A stretch of DNA of 64,000 nucleotides, taken from Chloroflexota bacterium. GTDB lineage: Bacteria > Chloroflexota > Anaerolineae > Anaerolineales > Villigracilaceae. Below, one piece after another: positions 17,220 through 26,360 of this stretch. Below the pieces are notes generated by a model, which did not search any database, was not told the DNA's origin, and saw only the letters and a program-made list of their open reading frames with translations. How positions within the stretch are numbered: position 1 is the first letter of the stretch; each line of letters starts with the position of its first letter. The stretch covers positions 248,001-312,000 of the forward strand of contig JACPYX010000018.1 in assembly GCA_016195815.1 (NCBI GenBank), written 5' to 3'. The translations under genes were made by a program, and so were the position numbers.

Positions 17220-17737
17220 ATGCTTGGATTGACAGTAATGCTTGCCATTGGTTTTGCTTTTTTGATCAGAGCTTTGTTTAACAACCATAAAGGCGTTGCG
17301 CGGGTTACTGAAACCTCGGTTATCGTTGTGGGAACAAAACAACTATTCCATGCAACAACGAGTTTATCAATCGTCAATACGCCTTTGCCAAATTACGAAG
17401 CTCTCTCGCCTACTAAAATCAAAAAAGGTGCAGTGATTTTTGACATCTATGCAACCTGGTTAACATGCACAGAGCTTGACTTTGAAATAGCTGGTACATT
17501 CCCGCAAGATTTCCCTTTAGAAAGCAATGGTACGTCTATATTTAAGAGCATGGAGTTAATACCATCTCCCTCAAATGTATCCCTAAAATTAGACACTCTT
17601 TTGGGGGTGGAGGCGGTTTTGATGTAAAAAATTTTCATATCAGGGGTCAAGGATTGGCTTATTATGTTGATCCCCCATTAACTGTGGGGCAGAGAATTCA
17701 ATTTAGATGTTATCCCGCAACAATGCCAATGATGTAA
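17220..17737 (+). pseudogene. Frameshifted gene for a single-pass membrane protein
   Basis: The first frame (17220-17627) encodes 135 residues: a membrane helix (LGLTVMLAIGFAFLIRALF) and an exported beta-rich domain. It ends shortly after a TTTTGGGGG run near 17600. In a different frame from that run a coding-like stretch continues to a TAA at 17735, reading GGGGFDVKNFHIRGQGLAYY and ending in PATMPMM. A one- or two-base indel in the G run would join them into one gene. A second frame disruption near 17215 could have removed an upstream start (MSFSVVTKFWLKKYLPS in the +1-shifted frame from 17168). Decay or homopolymer sequencing error are both possible. Confidence 0.55.
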
Positions 17738-17765
17738 TTTTGCTGCTCAGAGCATATTCTGATTG

Positions 17766-19319
17766 TTATTGTTGCAATCCACTCAGCCCGCCGCTCAACG
17801 CGAAGCGAACGACCATGTCGTTGACGATCCACTCGATGGGCGCGCGGTCGTCGGTGAAGACTTGCGTGGTTTCGTAGCCGGGTTTCATGTTTGCGAAGGT
17901 GGTTTGCATGGCCGTCAGCAGAAGCGGATGAACATCTCCTCGCTGGGAAAAGAGCGATAGATTGGCGGCGAAATTTTCCGGCGCGGTTGCCTGCTTGGTG
18001 GCATAGATCATGGTGTTCAATGTGCCGGGGATGTCCATGATGTAAATGGACGGGAAGATCGTTGCCATGGTGGTTGCCAGCCCGTTGATGAGTCTGCGGT
18101 CGCCGGGCGCACTGCCCACGTTAATGGTCAGCACGCCGTTGTCGGTCAGATGATCGTAGGCGATCTGATAAAACTCCCGCGTGGTCATGTGCGGAGGAAT
18201 GTACGGCGGACGATAGGCGTCCACGGCGATGATGTTGTATTTGTATTGACTCTGGCTGAGATTCCAGCGCCCATCACCAATGATGACATTCAGGTTCGGA
18301 AGATTCTCGTCGAAATATTTTTTCCCGACCTCGATAGTCTTCGGGTCGAGTTCATAGCCGTCAATCGGGATCGGCCCGTAAACAGCCGTGGCCTGTCGCG
18401 CGGTGGTCCCGGCGGCGAGGCCGACAATGGCAATTCGTTGGACTTGCGACGGGTCGGCGTTTGCATAAAAATACGGCCCGACCAAAAATTGTTGCCAGGG
18501 CCCGCCGTAATTTAAAGTGTCGGGTTGGTAGATCGAGTGTACGCCTTCGCCGTCGTTCAAACGCAGCAGCGTGAAGCCATTGACCTGCTGCACTTGAATG
18601 TAGTTGTAAGCCGACTCGGTTTCATAAATTTGTCCGGTATTGTTTTTCAGCGATTGCCCCGCTGAAAATACGGCGAGAATCGCCAAGACGACCGGCATCC
18701 ACAGATGTTGAAGTAGAAGTTTGCGCGAGCCGAATTTTCCGAGTCCGGCCAGCGCCACAAAAAGCAGGAGCAAACTGAAAACCAAAAATGTATTGCGCGT
18801 ACCGATGGTTGGAATTGTCACTAGCACGGGCAGGAACGTCCCGATGAACGAGCCAAGAGTGGAGATGCCATAGATCGTGCCGGATGTCACGCCCGCGCTT
18901 TTTGTGTCGTCCACCATCAAGCGGATGGCGTACGGTGAGATCGTGCCGAGCAGTGTAACAGGGACGCTGAACAGGATCAACACGGCCGCGAACGAACCGA
19001 GTAAAACGGCCACATTGAGTCCTTCAAAAGCTTTGGCCGCAAAACTCAGGACAGGATTGGCGATGTAAGGCACGACGCCCAGTGTGAAAGCGCCCCAGGC
19101 CAGGACATGGTACATCGAGGCCGCCTCCGGCCAGCGGTCTGCCCAACGACCGCCGAGAAAATATCCGAGCGTGAGGTAGATCAAAATGAGTCCGATGATG
19201 CTGGCCCACACAAGGTTGCTCGTCCCGAAGACGTTGCCGATCAGGCGCGAAGCCGAAAGTTCGGCGGCCAGCGTGGTCATGCCGGAGATGAAGACCGTGA
19301 AGTAAATATATTTTTTCAT
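17766..19319 (-). CDS. Membrane protein fused to spermidine-synthase-like domain
   Basis: A 517-residue fused protein. Residues 1-215 carry about seven membrane helices (opening YIYFTVFISGMTTLAAELSA, as in this group), and the C-terminal 300 residues form a Rossmann methyltransferase fold of the polyamine synthase type (RIAIVGLAAGTTARQA, GYELDPKTIEVGKKYF, IGDGRWNL, NIIAVDAYRPPYIP). Such fusions are widespread in Chloroflexota; most lack proof of spermidine synthase activity. The usual catalytic GGGDG is replaced by GLAAGT here, so I would not assume polyamine synthesis. It is transcribed alone, facing the AT-rich patch. Confidence 0.85.
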   Translation of the reverse strand: MKKYIYFTVFISGMTTLAAELSASRLIGNVFGTSNLVWASIIGLILIYLTLGYFLGGRWADRWPEAASMYHVLAWGAFTLGVVPYIANPVLSFAAKAFEGLNVAVLLGSFAAVLILFSVPVTLLGTISPYAIRLMVDDTKSAGVTSGTIYGISTLGSFIGTFLPVLVTIPTIGTRNTFLVFSLLLLFVALAGLGKFGSRKLLLQHLWMPVVLAILAVFSAGQSLKNNTGQIYETESAYNYIQVQQVNGFTLLRLNDGEGVHSIYQPDTLNYGGPWQQFLVGPYFYANADPSQVQRIAIVGLAAGTTARQATAVYGPIPIDGYELDPKTIEVGKKYFDENLPNLNVIIGDGRWNLSQSQYKYNIIAVDAYRPPYIPPHMTTREFYQIAYDHLTDNGVLTINVGSAPGDRRLINGLATTMATIFPSIYIMDIPGTLNTMIYATKQATAPENFAANLSLFSQRGDVHPLLLTAMQTTFANMKPGYETTQVFTDDRAPIEWIVNDMVVRFALSGGLSGLQQ

Positions 19320-19441
19320 GTCTGCTCGCTTGTTAAGAGATGGGCGTTATTATACCGTCAAGATTGCAACATCGCATTCAGATGATGTTATATGTGTTGC
19401 GGGATGTTTGTGAGGCGGCGCGCTCGAAGCAGCAGGCCACC

Positions 19442-19470
19442 TTGACGAAAGACACTTGCCCGGCTAAAAT
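19442..19470 (+). promoter_or_regulatory. Sigma70-type promoter
   Basis: TTGACG, 17 bases, TAAAAT. The expected transcription start near 19477 lies just before the hairpin at 19486, so the promoter may drive a short leader RNA that partly reads into the repeat-protein gene at 19541. Confidence 0.6.
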
Positions 19471-19485
19471 CCTGTTCACTGAACT

Positions 19486-19511
19486 TGCGCCTCCGCATGG
19501 AGGCGCATTTT
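19486..19511 (+). terminator. Leader hairpin before the repeat-protein gene
   Basis: TGCGCCTCC, loop GCAT, GGAGGCGCA, then TTTTAT. It lies between the promoter at 19442-19470 and the ATG at 19541 and could act as an attenuator or as the end of a roughly 35-base RNA. Confidence 0.6.
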
Positions 19512-19540
19512 ATGCCGCTCGCTTCTTAACCTGGACCGAT

Positions 19541-20068
19541 ATGACTGATCCCGTTTCGACGTTTGACACCGACCCCGACCTGCCGCAGGCGACCAACCTG
19601 GCGCAGTCAAGTGCCGATTTGGTGCAAGCCGAACTGGTGCGGATGCACCAGAGCGCCGCGCAGGAGATCGATGCGGATGAGGTGGAATTCCATCTTAGCG
19701 CCGCGTTAAATGTGAAAGCTGAAACAGTCTCAGCCCACGAAACGGCGATAGGATTGGTCAATGCCAAAGAAGTTTCTTTGACGAACAGCAGCGCCGCCGC
19801 GGTGCGGGCCGAGACTGTCAATATAAATGGAATGGCAGGGATCGTGGCGGCAGGAACAGCCAACCTGGGCAACACATACGCAGGTGCGGTCGCCGCTCGC
19901 GAAGTCCGGGCAGAACGGATCGAGACGTTCATGTTGTTGAGCAACCATGTCGAGGGCGAAATCCATACGGTCATGGGCAGTCGTCAGGCCCTGCTGGCCG
20001 GGTTGACCGGCGGATTGTTTGCCGGCCTGGTACTTTTGCTGGGACGCGCGTTGTTCCGCCGCGATTAA
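19541..20068 (+). CDS. Tail-anchored protein with 14-15-residue repeats
   Basis: A 175-residue protein that I do not recognise by name. After an acidic N-terminus it shows about six degenerate repeats of 14-15 residues of the form (A)E-x-V-x(4)-S-A-A-x-x-V-x-A (for example DEVEFHLSAALNVKAE, KEVSLTNSSAAAVRAE), as expected for a small right-handed beta-helix, and ends in one membrane helix (ALLAGLTGGLFAGLVLLLG) and RRD. The frame continues upstream, but the region before 19541 contains a promoter and hairpin, so I start at this ATG. It could form bactofilin-like scaffolds at the membrane; this is inference. Confidence 0.6.
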   Translation: MTDPVSTFDTDPDLPQATNLAQSSADLVQAELVRMHQSAAQEIDADEVEFHLSAALNVKAETVSAHETAIGLVNAKEVSLTNSSAAAVRAETVNINGMAGIVAAGTANLGNTYAGAVAAREVRAERIETFMLLSNHVEGEIHTVMGSRQALLAGLTGGLFAGLVLLLGRALFRRD

Positions 20069-20172
20069 ATTTGTTGAAATGCAGGACGGCTTGTCGTTCC
20101 TGCAAAATTTATTCTAAAGAGCGAAGGTAATCATCCCTGAACGGGATGGTGAGAGGCGCTCGAGGAGATAAG

Positions 20173-20850
20173 ATGGACAAAGTTGTACTCAAAGCATCCA
20201 AACGTGATGTGATCGGCAAACAGGTCAAGGCCTTGCGCCGCGCCGGAAAACTCCCGGCAGTGATCTATGGCCGCCATACTGAACCGATCAATATTTCCCT
20301 GGATGCCCACGGCGCGAATATTGCGCTGGCGAAAGTTACCTCGTCAAGTTTGGTGACCATTGACCTGGATGGCAGGGAGTATCCGACCCTGGTGCGCGAG
20401 AAACAACGCAACTATATCAAGGGCGTTCTCACTCACGTTGATTTCCTGGCAGTCTCGTTGACCGAGAAATTGCGCGCCGAAGTCAGCATTGAGTTGACGG
20501 GAACTTCGCTGGCCGTGAAGGACTTCGACGCGGTGCTGGTTACCGGTCTGCATACACTGTCGGTGGAATGTTTCCCCGCCGACCTGCCGGATCGTATTGT
20601 TGTGGATATTTCGCCGCTGGTCAAAGTTGGAGACAGCATTCACGTTCGCGATATCTCGCTGGGTGATAAGATCCGCATTTTGGACGATGCCGATAATATG
20701 ATCGTCAATGCCACCTACGCCAAGATCGAAGTTGAACCTGTGGCCGCACCTGCCGAAGGTGTTGTTGCTGCAGAAGCCGCCGAACCTTCTTTGTCGGTCG
20801 AACGCGGCAAGAAGGAAGAAGAAGCCGCCGAAGGCGAAAAGAAGAAGTAA
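20173..20850 (+). CDS. rplY: 50S ribosomal protein L25 (long CTC form)
   Basis: A 225-residue bL25 of the long TL5/CTC type, which binds 5S rRNA in the large subunit. The N-terminal L25 domain (KVVLKASKRDVIGKQVKALRR, LPAVIYGRH) is followed by the TL5 beta-domain (SIELTGTSLAVKDFDAVL, DRIVVDISPLVKVGDSIHVRD) and an acidic/lysine-rich tail. I start at the ATG at 20173, which has CGAGGAGATAAG before it; nine upstream codons are open but lack a site. A strong terminator follows. Confidence 0.95.
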   Translation: MDKVVLKASKRDVIGKQVKALRRAGKLPAVIYGRHTEPINISLDAHGANIALAKVTSSSLVTIDLDGREYPTLVREKQRNYIKGVLTHVDFLAVSLTEKLRAEVSIELTGTSLAVKDFDAVLVTGLHTLSVECFPADLPDRIVVDISPLVKVGDSIHVRDISLGDKIRILDDADNMIVNATYAKIEVEPVAAPAEGVVAAEAAEPSLSVERGKKEEEAAEGEKKK

Positions 20851-20870
20851 AACATCAAGGCGCAAGCAAA

Positions 20871-20903
20871 CTCCCCGCCAAAATCTTGGCGGGGAGTTTT
20901 TTT
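20871..20903 (+). terminator. Terminator of rplY
   Basis: CTCCCCGCCA and TGGCGGGGAG form a 10-bp stem with a six-base loop, followed by seven T. Confidence 0.88.
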
Positions 20904-20960
20904 GTTTTCCCATGTTATTGCGAGCCGCGCTTTTGCGGCGTGGCAATCCAAAGCGACATT

Positions 20961-21557
20961 TCATAAATCCACTACCCTCAAAAAATCCACCGTCATTCTG
21001 GCGGTTGCGCCCCAAAGTAATTCTCCATCGTATGGATGATATGCGATCAGCGAGCGGTTTTTGCCCGGCATAGTGAATTCCCAACGGTTTCGTTTGTCTG
21101 CCAGCCACATCAGCGGGATGGTGAAGACGCGCTCCACTTCATGTTGGCCCACTCGAAAAACCGCCGGCCACGGGATGACTCCCACCACAGGCGTGACACG
21201 GAAACTGGTGATGGTGATCATGTTTGCCAGCTGCCCCAATACGCGGACTGCGCGCGGCTGAATTCCGATCTCTTCCTCGGCTTCGCGTAAAGCGGTTTCT
21301 TCCGGCTTCGACTCGCCTTCGTCGCACGCGCCGCCAGGGAAGGAGACCTGTCCCTTGTGGCTTTCGACGCGCTCGGTGCGGCGTGTGAACAACAAATGCC
21401 ACTCCTTGTCCTGCCACACAAGTGGAACCAGCACCGCTGCATGTTTCAGGCGGGTTTCATGCGTGAGATCAATTTCAGCGTAACCATCCGAAGATGGGTC
21501 GGCAGTTTCGATGGCCTCATGTAGTTTTTGAGCTATATACTCTTCGGTCAGTTGCAT
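20961..21557 (-). CDS. NUDIX hydrolase, CoA-pyrophosphatase-like
   Basis: A 198-residue NUDIX enzyme. The Nudix box GGACDEGESKPEETALREAE continuing to EEIG is complete, and just before it is the HKGQVSFPGG segment typical of NudL/Nudt7-type coenzyme A diphosphatases, which cut CoA to 4'-phosphopantetheine and 3',5'-ADP. Substrate choice is inference from this segment. It lies 24 bases after trmI on the same strand. Confidence 0.88.
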   Translation of the reverse strand: MQLTEEYIAQKLHEAIETADPSSDGYAEIDLTHETRLKHAAVLVPLVWQDKEWHLLFTRRTERVESHKGQVSFPGGACDEGESKPEETALREAEEEIGIQPRAVRVLGQLANMITITSFRVTPVVGVIPWPAVFRVGQHEVERVFTIPLMWLADKRNRWEFTMPGKNRSLIAYHPYDGELLWGATARMTVDFLRVVDL

Positions 21558-21581
21558 TGTTTATCAGTGGGCAAACAAAGG

Positions 21582-22448
21582 CTATTTGGTTTTGGTCTCT
21601 TCTTCAACTATATATCCGGCGCCAATCTCTTCGATCAATTCCCTGCCGCGGTTATCATCACTCGGTTCTATTCTTCTTGCAAAAATCAGAAATCCGGTGT
21701 GGGCCACCATGCGGTCGGTAGGGCGGATGCGCGCAGGCTCAGGTTTGTAAAAACGCAGGAGAAGCTCGCAGACATCAATGAACGCGAAATTATTTCGGCG
21801 CAGGGCAATCAGCAATTTTTCAACTTGATTGAAGGTGGGGAGCAGGCTGCAAAAGAATGCTCCTGGTTTGAGCGCGGCGCGAACTTGCGGAATATAATCC
21901 CAGGGATTTGGCAGGTCGAGAAAGAACGCGTCGGCGTCAGTTTCGTCGAAGCCGTTTTGAATGTCGCGCAGCTTGAAGTCCACACGCGAAGCGAGCCCGA
22001 CGCGTTCCAGATTCTTGCGGGCCAGATTCTGGTTATCCGGTTTTTGTTCGTACGAAACGATGTGTCCATCCGCACCGACGGCATACGATAGTGCGATCGT
22101 CATGGATCCGGAGCCGCTTCCAGCTTCGATGACCTTTTTCCCCGGCCCAACTCCCATCGTGACCAGGATGTAACCGATGTCTTTTGGATAGAGGATTTGC
22201 GTTGTGCGCGGCAGGTCGTTCAATAGATTTGCCAGCGATGGCTGTAGTAAAAAAAATGGCGCGCCCATGTGACTGAAGACCTGCGTTCCCCAGGCTTTGC
22301 CGATCAGCTCGTCATGCAGAAGCACGCCGCGATGTGTTTCAAATTTGGCGCCCTCTTTGAGCGTGATAATGAAATGCTTGTGGCGCAGGCCGACGAGTTG
22401 AGCGATGTCACCTGCGCGGGCGTGTGAGGAAACGGCATTGAAAAGCAT
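21582..22448 (-). CDS. trmI: tRNA (adenine-58-N1)-methyltransferase TrmI
   Basis: A 288-residue SAM-dependent methyltransferase that makes m1A58 in the T-loop of tRNA. The N-terminal beta-domain (AGDIAQLVGLRHKHFIITLK) and the Rossmann domain with VIEAGSGSGSMTIALSYAVG are typical of bacterial/archaeal TrmI. The product-forming FLDLPNPW motif is present at about residue 172. It is four bases downstream of prsW and probably in one transcript with the cyclophilin gene upstream and the nudix gene downstream. Confidence 0.92.
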   Translation of the reverse strand: MLFNAVSSHARAGDIAQLVGLRHKHFIITLKEGAKFETHRGVLLHDELIGKAWGTQVFSHMGAPFFLLQPSLANLLNDLPRTTQILYPKDIGYILVTMGVGPGKKVIEAGSGSGSMTIALSYAVGADGHIVSYEQKPDNQNLARKNLERVGLASRVDFKLRDIQNGFDETDADAFFLDLPNPWDYIPQVRAALKPGAFFCSLLPTFNQVEKLLIALRRNNFAFIDVCELLLRFYKPEPARIRPTDRMVAHTGFLIFARRIEPSDDNRGRELIEEIGAGYIVEEETKTK

Positions 22449-22452
22449 GAAG

Positions 22453-23709
22453 TTATTTTACTCCCTCTGGATTGATCGCATCTGCGAGCGGCAGGGAGGA
22501 TGGCTCTTTGCTTTTCAAAACCTGGTTGAAGATGCCCATTGAAATCGGGATGCCAAGACTTAAGATGACCAGGACCAGGATGCCGAAGGCGATCATTGCC
22601 AGTCCGATCAGGTCTGTGGGCTTCGTGTTGTTGAGAGTCAGCGCCAGCCCTCCGAATACAATCGTGACAACAGAGGCGTTCCATAAACTATGCAGGGATA
22701 TTGCCAGCGCGTACATGCCAATCATCCGCCCGGGACGTTTGCTGAGGCGATAAGAGGCGATGCCCCAGCCCGCCAGGCTGGAGGCCAGGATGTGCATCAT
22801 GGTGCTCATGCCGCGCACGAGCAGTGTGGCTGACCAGCTCGAGTCAGGGGATGCTGAAACCAGCAGGCTTTCCAGCAGGCCAAAGCCTGCGCCGCTCAAC
22901 GCGCCCGCTATAAATCCCTGTGCGGGTGAGGCGAGACGGCTGAACATCAACCACACCGTCAACGACTTGGCCGTCTCTTCGATGAAAGGCGTGAATACGG
23001 AGAAGAAAAGCAGCGCGCCGAAAAATGTCAGCGGAGAAATCGCCCAGGGGCCGGCCGCGGCCGCCAATTCGTCGAGGGAAGGCGCGTTTCTGAGTTTGTC
23101 TGCAAATTGTTGGAAGGCGGATGCCTGCGCGGGATGAAGGGCAAGATATATTCCAATGCCCACCAATCCTAATATGATGAGTGCAAGCTCGGCCATGAAC
23201 GAGAGCAGCGGGCCGAGCGTCATGCCGACGGAGAGAGTGCTCCACGTACGCAGCCGCGAACCGATATTCAATCCGCCGCTTGCCAAATGCAAAAGAAAAT
23301 AACCGGGCAGGATGACGGCCAGTAAATAGAAGGGCGGCGACAGCCATTTCAACGACTGGCTGTTGAATAGGATCTGTGCCAGTATGGCCGAGAAGACCCA
23401 TGCTGTGATTAGCATAAAGCCCTGCCAGATGTGTAAAGGCTTTGGCGTGGGATTCGGTATATTCTTTTCAAACATGCGCCGGATGTTGTAATACGCGGCG
23501 GGGATAAATCCGGCACTCATCATTGCCAGCGCGCTGGCAAGCAAGATTATCTGAAATGCTGTGGGGCCGTCTTGCGTATCCGCGCCTGAAGCGCCGCGCA
23601 GTACGCTATAAATTGCCAGGAGCGCGGCCAGCCCCAATGCCACCAGAGCGCCAAACAAATCAACGATTGCCAGTAGAATGAAGCGCCAGTCAGGGCTGCG
23701 GATTTGCAT
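22453..23709 (-). CDS. PrsW-family intramembrane metalloprotease
   Basis: A 418-residue polytopic membrane protein of the PrsW family (glutamic-type intramembrane proteases related to CPBP/Abi proteins). The diagnostic FIEETAKS (EExxK) motif is near residue 240, followed by GAGFGLLES, a histidine in MHILASSLAGWG and a second in HSLWNAS. In Bacillus PrsW cleaves an anti-sigma factor; the substrate here is unknown. Two extra N-terminal helices precede the family domain. Its start overlaps the stop of the cyclophilin gene by one base. Confidence 0.87.
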   Translation of the reverse strand: MQIRSPDWRFILLAIVDLFGALVALGLAALLAIYSVLRGASGADTQDGPTAFQIILLASALAMMSAGFIPAAYYNIRRMFEKNIPNPTPKPLHIWQGFMLITAWVFSAILAQILFNSQSLKWLSPPFYLLAVILPGYFLLHLASGGLNIGSRLRTWSTLSVGMTLGPLLSFMAELALIILGLVGIGIYLALHPAQASAFQQFADKLRNAPSLDELAAAAGPWAISPLTFFGALLFFSVFTPFIEETAKSLTVWLMFSRLASPAQGFIAGALSGAGFGLLESLLVSASPDSSWSATLLVRGMSTMMHILASSLAGWGIASYRLSKRPGRMIGMYALAISLHSLWNASVVTIVFGGLALTLNNTKPTDLIGLAMIAFGILVLVILSLGIPISMGIFNQVLKSKEPSSLPLADAINPEGVK

Positions 23710-24944
23710 TATTTTTCCTCAATGGTCACGTTGAGGATTCTGTCGCCGGGCGGCAGGCCTGGCGTTTTTGAAGGATCGCGCGGTGTCAGGCTTTCGACTA
23801 CATCCATTCCTTGAATCACCTGTCCGAAAATTGTATATGATCCATTGATCTTTGGCTGGGGCGCAAACGTAATAAAGAATTGACTCCCGTTCGTATCGGG
23901 GCCGGAGTTTGCCACGCCCACCAGTCCGGGTCTGTCATATTTCAGGTCGGTGATTTCATTCTTGAAGAAATAGCCCGGCCCGCCGCGTCCGGTTCCGCTG
24001 GGATCGCCGGCCTGCGCTATAAACCCAGGGATCACGCTGTGAAAGGTCACGCCATTGAACCAGTTGTTGCGGGCCAGAAAGACGAACGAGTTCACGGCCA
24101 GGGGCGCTTTATCGGGAAACAACTGCATGACGATATCGCCCTTCTCCGTACGCACGGTCGCGATATATTGTTTGGCCGGGTTGATCACAAAAGGCGGGCA
24201 GGATTTGAACTGGCGCGCTCCCAACGCGATCAAGCTGACCGTGGCATCAAGATTGGTGTAATCGAGGACATACGCTGGCTGAGGATTGCCATTGACAAAG
24301 ACGATTGGAATCGACGTGATGCCGGCCGCCTTGGCCGCATCTCCCATTGACTTTGCGCGGGCCGCCGTTTCGACGCTTGTCAGATCGGCTTTGAATTTGG
24401 CTCCGTCAAGCCCCAGCCCGGCGGCTTGTGTCACAGCCCACGGCTCGAAAGTGACCGCGCTCAGATTGATCCACTCATTATATTTCGAGCGCAGGATGGC
24501 GCGCATCTCCCAAAACTTTCCCTGATTGCCGGCCGCGATGACGGCTTGCACCGTGATCTGCGATTTGTCCAGCAGGCTGGCGGCGGGCAATGGACGAAAT
24601 ACAACGCGCGCATCATTCGGGTGATTCGCTTGCAGTTTGTCGAGAATATCGCCCAGCACCTGGCATTGTCCTGATTGAAATTCGCAATAGACGATCAAGG
24701 TGACAGAGGCATTGTCTGGTCCGCGCACATAATCGGCGGATGTGATGGCAGGCAATGCGGACGATGGCTTCGGGGTCGGCTCGGCGCTGATGACGGAACA
24801 GCCGACTTCCGGCAGGGGAGTCGCTGGGATGGCGGTGGGCGCAGGAGTTGGTGTCGGTGTTGAGGCTGGCGCAGAAGAACAGGCTGTGAGAATTAGAAGG
24901 AAAAAAAATGCGATGATGAAAAACAAAAAAGTTTTTATGCTCAT
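23709..24944 (-). CDS. Lipoprotein with thioredoxin-like and cyclophilin domains
   Basis: A 411-residue predicted lipoprotein (lipobox LTAC at about residues 18-21, then a Pro/Thr linker). Residues about 70-235 form a DsbA-like thioredoxin fold whose redox site reads SGQC, so the first cysteine of the usual CxxC is missing. Residues about 255-410 are a cyclophilin-type peptidyl-prolyl isomerase (GDIVMQLFPDKAPLAVNSF, FHSVIPGFIAQAGDPSGTG, NGSQFFITFAPQP). It probably assists folding of exported proteins. The start at 24944 follows CACAGGAGAACTT; an upstream ATG at 25022 would bury the signal peptide. Confidence 0.9.
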   Translation of the reverse strand: MSIKTFLFFIIAFFFLLILTACSSAPASTPTPTPAPTAIPATPLPEVGCSVISAEPTPKPSSALPAITSADYVRGPDNASVTLIVYCEFQSGQCQVLGDILDKLQANHPNDARVVFRPLPAASLLDKSQITVQAVIAAGNQGKFWEMRAILRSKYNEWINLSAVTFEPWAVTQAAGLGLDGAKFKADLTSVETAARAKSMGDAAKAAGITSIPIVFVNGNPQPAYVLDYTNLDATVSLIALGARQFKSCPPFVINPAKQYIATVRTEKGDIVMQLFPDKAPLAVNSFVFLARNNWFNGVTFHSVIPGFIAQAGDPSGTGRGGPGYFFKNEITDLKYDRPGLVGVANSGPDTNGSQFFITFAPQPKINGSYTIFGQVIQGMDVVESLTPRDPSKTPGLPPGDRILNVTIEEK

Positions 24945-25035
24945 AAGTTCTCCTGTGACATATCCTGGCGAAGGTCTTTTTCTCTGAACCAATTTTCTGC
25001 CCATAAGGCGTGAACGCCGCACGAGGACATTAATC

Positions 25036-26310
25036 TTATTTCCCCACTGCCTTCTGTAACTCTTCGAACGAAGTCATCCAGGCAATCCGGTTGATGAAGT
25101 CTGCCAGCGATTTGCTTTGCTGGCGCAGTGCGCGCACTGCCGGACCAACCGGGTCTTCGCCCGCCGCGCCGCCGACCGCGTCTGCATAGGCGCCGTAAAA
25201 AGCAAAATAGGCCTGATTGAGTTTGCGAATGGTGTATCCGTTTTTTACAAACAACTGCCGGCGCTGTTCCATATAAGCCTCGGCCTCAGTGATCTTGCCA
25301 GCGGCCATGAGCGCATCGGCCGTGACGCGCGTCACGCGCATCTCGGCGCGGAAGTCAAAGGGCGGACGTTCGAGATCGCCGGGGTTGGGGCGGAATTGAG
25401 GGAACGCGATCAGGTTCGGGTCCGGAAGAGAGGCGCTCTGAAGTTCGGGATAATATCGTTTGATGACTTCTGCTCCGATCTCGGCGCCGGAAATGTCGGC
25501 GATTGTTTCGTTCATTGTTCGCAGTTCCGGAGTGCGGTCGTACAGCAATCCAAGTGGACGAATTTGAAGGTAGTTGTGAGTCCATTCGTGTGCGATGGTG
25601 CTGATCAACCACGAGAGGTCTGTGGTGCGCATGATCATGGTTGGATAAACGCCCACGCCGCCAATTGGTACGACCAGCGTGGAAACGTCCATGCCTTTTT
25701 GCGCGCTGTCCTCCAGCGCAACTTGTTGATCGAGCGTGAGATCGGGCAGGATGGATATATTGGCGATCTGTTCAATGCGATCACGCGGCGAGATGATTAG
25801 TGCGTTGGGAACCGGCGTTGAATGAAAAAGAATGAATGGAATTGGTTGACCCAGTGTGGCGAGACCGAGCTCTGCGGCCGCTTCACTGACCTGTTCCTGC
25901 AAAACAGCTTCGGCGATTGGCGCGAGATCGGCTTGTTGTTTATATAGCCCGGCAAGCTGGGCGCGGATGGCCGCAGATGCGGATTGTTTGTCCGGAATGG
26001 ACGCATCGGCATAGAGGCGATTAAGCGCTGCTTCGCTTTGTATAATCTGTTGAGTTACAGACAGGAATGTCATGACAGCCATTTTGCCTGACTTGCGGTC
26101 AAGATAGCCTGGGAGTCCCAGCGCGCCTTGTTGGATTTTTTCGCCTGCCGCGTTCAGTGTCCACGCGACGTAATTGAACTCGATGTCACGCGTATAAGCG
26201 CGCACGCGGTCCGCTTCGTCGGCGGGACGCGGCGTGCTGGCTGTCAGTATTATGAAACTAATCAGGGACAGTAACAACCATTCCAAGAGTTGATTAAAGC
26301 GAGATAGCAT
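25036..26310 (-). CDS. Exported HEXXH metallopeptidase-like protein
   Basis: A 424-residue protein with an N-terminal membrane anchor (LLLSLISFIILTAS). A HEWTH zinc-binding motif at residues 241-245 is followed about 25 residues later by NETIADISGAEIG, which supplies the third ligand expected of gluzincin proteases. The N-terminal half is helical and charged. I do not recognise a named family. It lies 91 bases upstream of the cyclophilin lipoprotein gene on the same strand. Proteolytic activity is inferred from the motif only. Confidence 0.72.
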   Translation of the reverse strand: MLSRFNQLLEWLLLSLISFIILTASTPRPADEADRVRAYTRDIEFNYVAWTLNAAGEKIQQGALGLPGYLDRKSGKMAVMTFLSVTQQIIQSEAALNRLYADASIPDKQSASAAIRAQLAGLYKQQADLAPIAEAVLQEQVSEAAAELGLATLGQPIPFILFHSTPVPNALIISPRDRIEQIANISILPDLTLDQQVALEDSAQKGMDVSTLVVPIGGVGVYPTMIMRTTDLSWLISTIAHEWTHNYLQIRPLGLLYDRTPELRTMNETIADISGAEIGAEVIKRYYPELQSASLPDPNLIAFPQFRPNPGDLERPPFDFRAEMRVTRVTADALMAAGKITEAEAYMEQRRQLFVKNGYTIRKLNQAYFAFYGAYADAVGGAAGEDPVGPAVRALRQQSKSLADFINRIAWMTSFEELQKAVGK

Positions 26311-26360
26311 GGCAGGATTATAACCATAATTGTTTAACCCCCGATAAGAACAGATTTAAT

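Noticed and set aside
17766-19319. Calling the fused membrane protein a true spermidine synthase
   Set aside because: The nucleotide-binding loop deviates from the GGGDG of real spermidine synthases, and no partner SAM decarboxylase is nearby.
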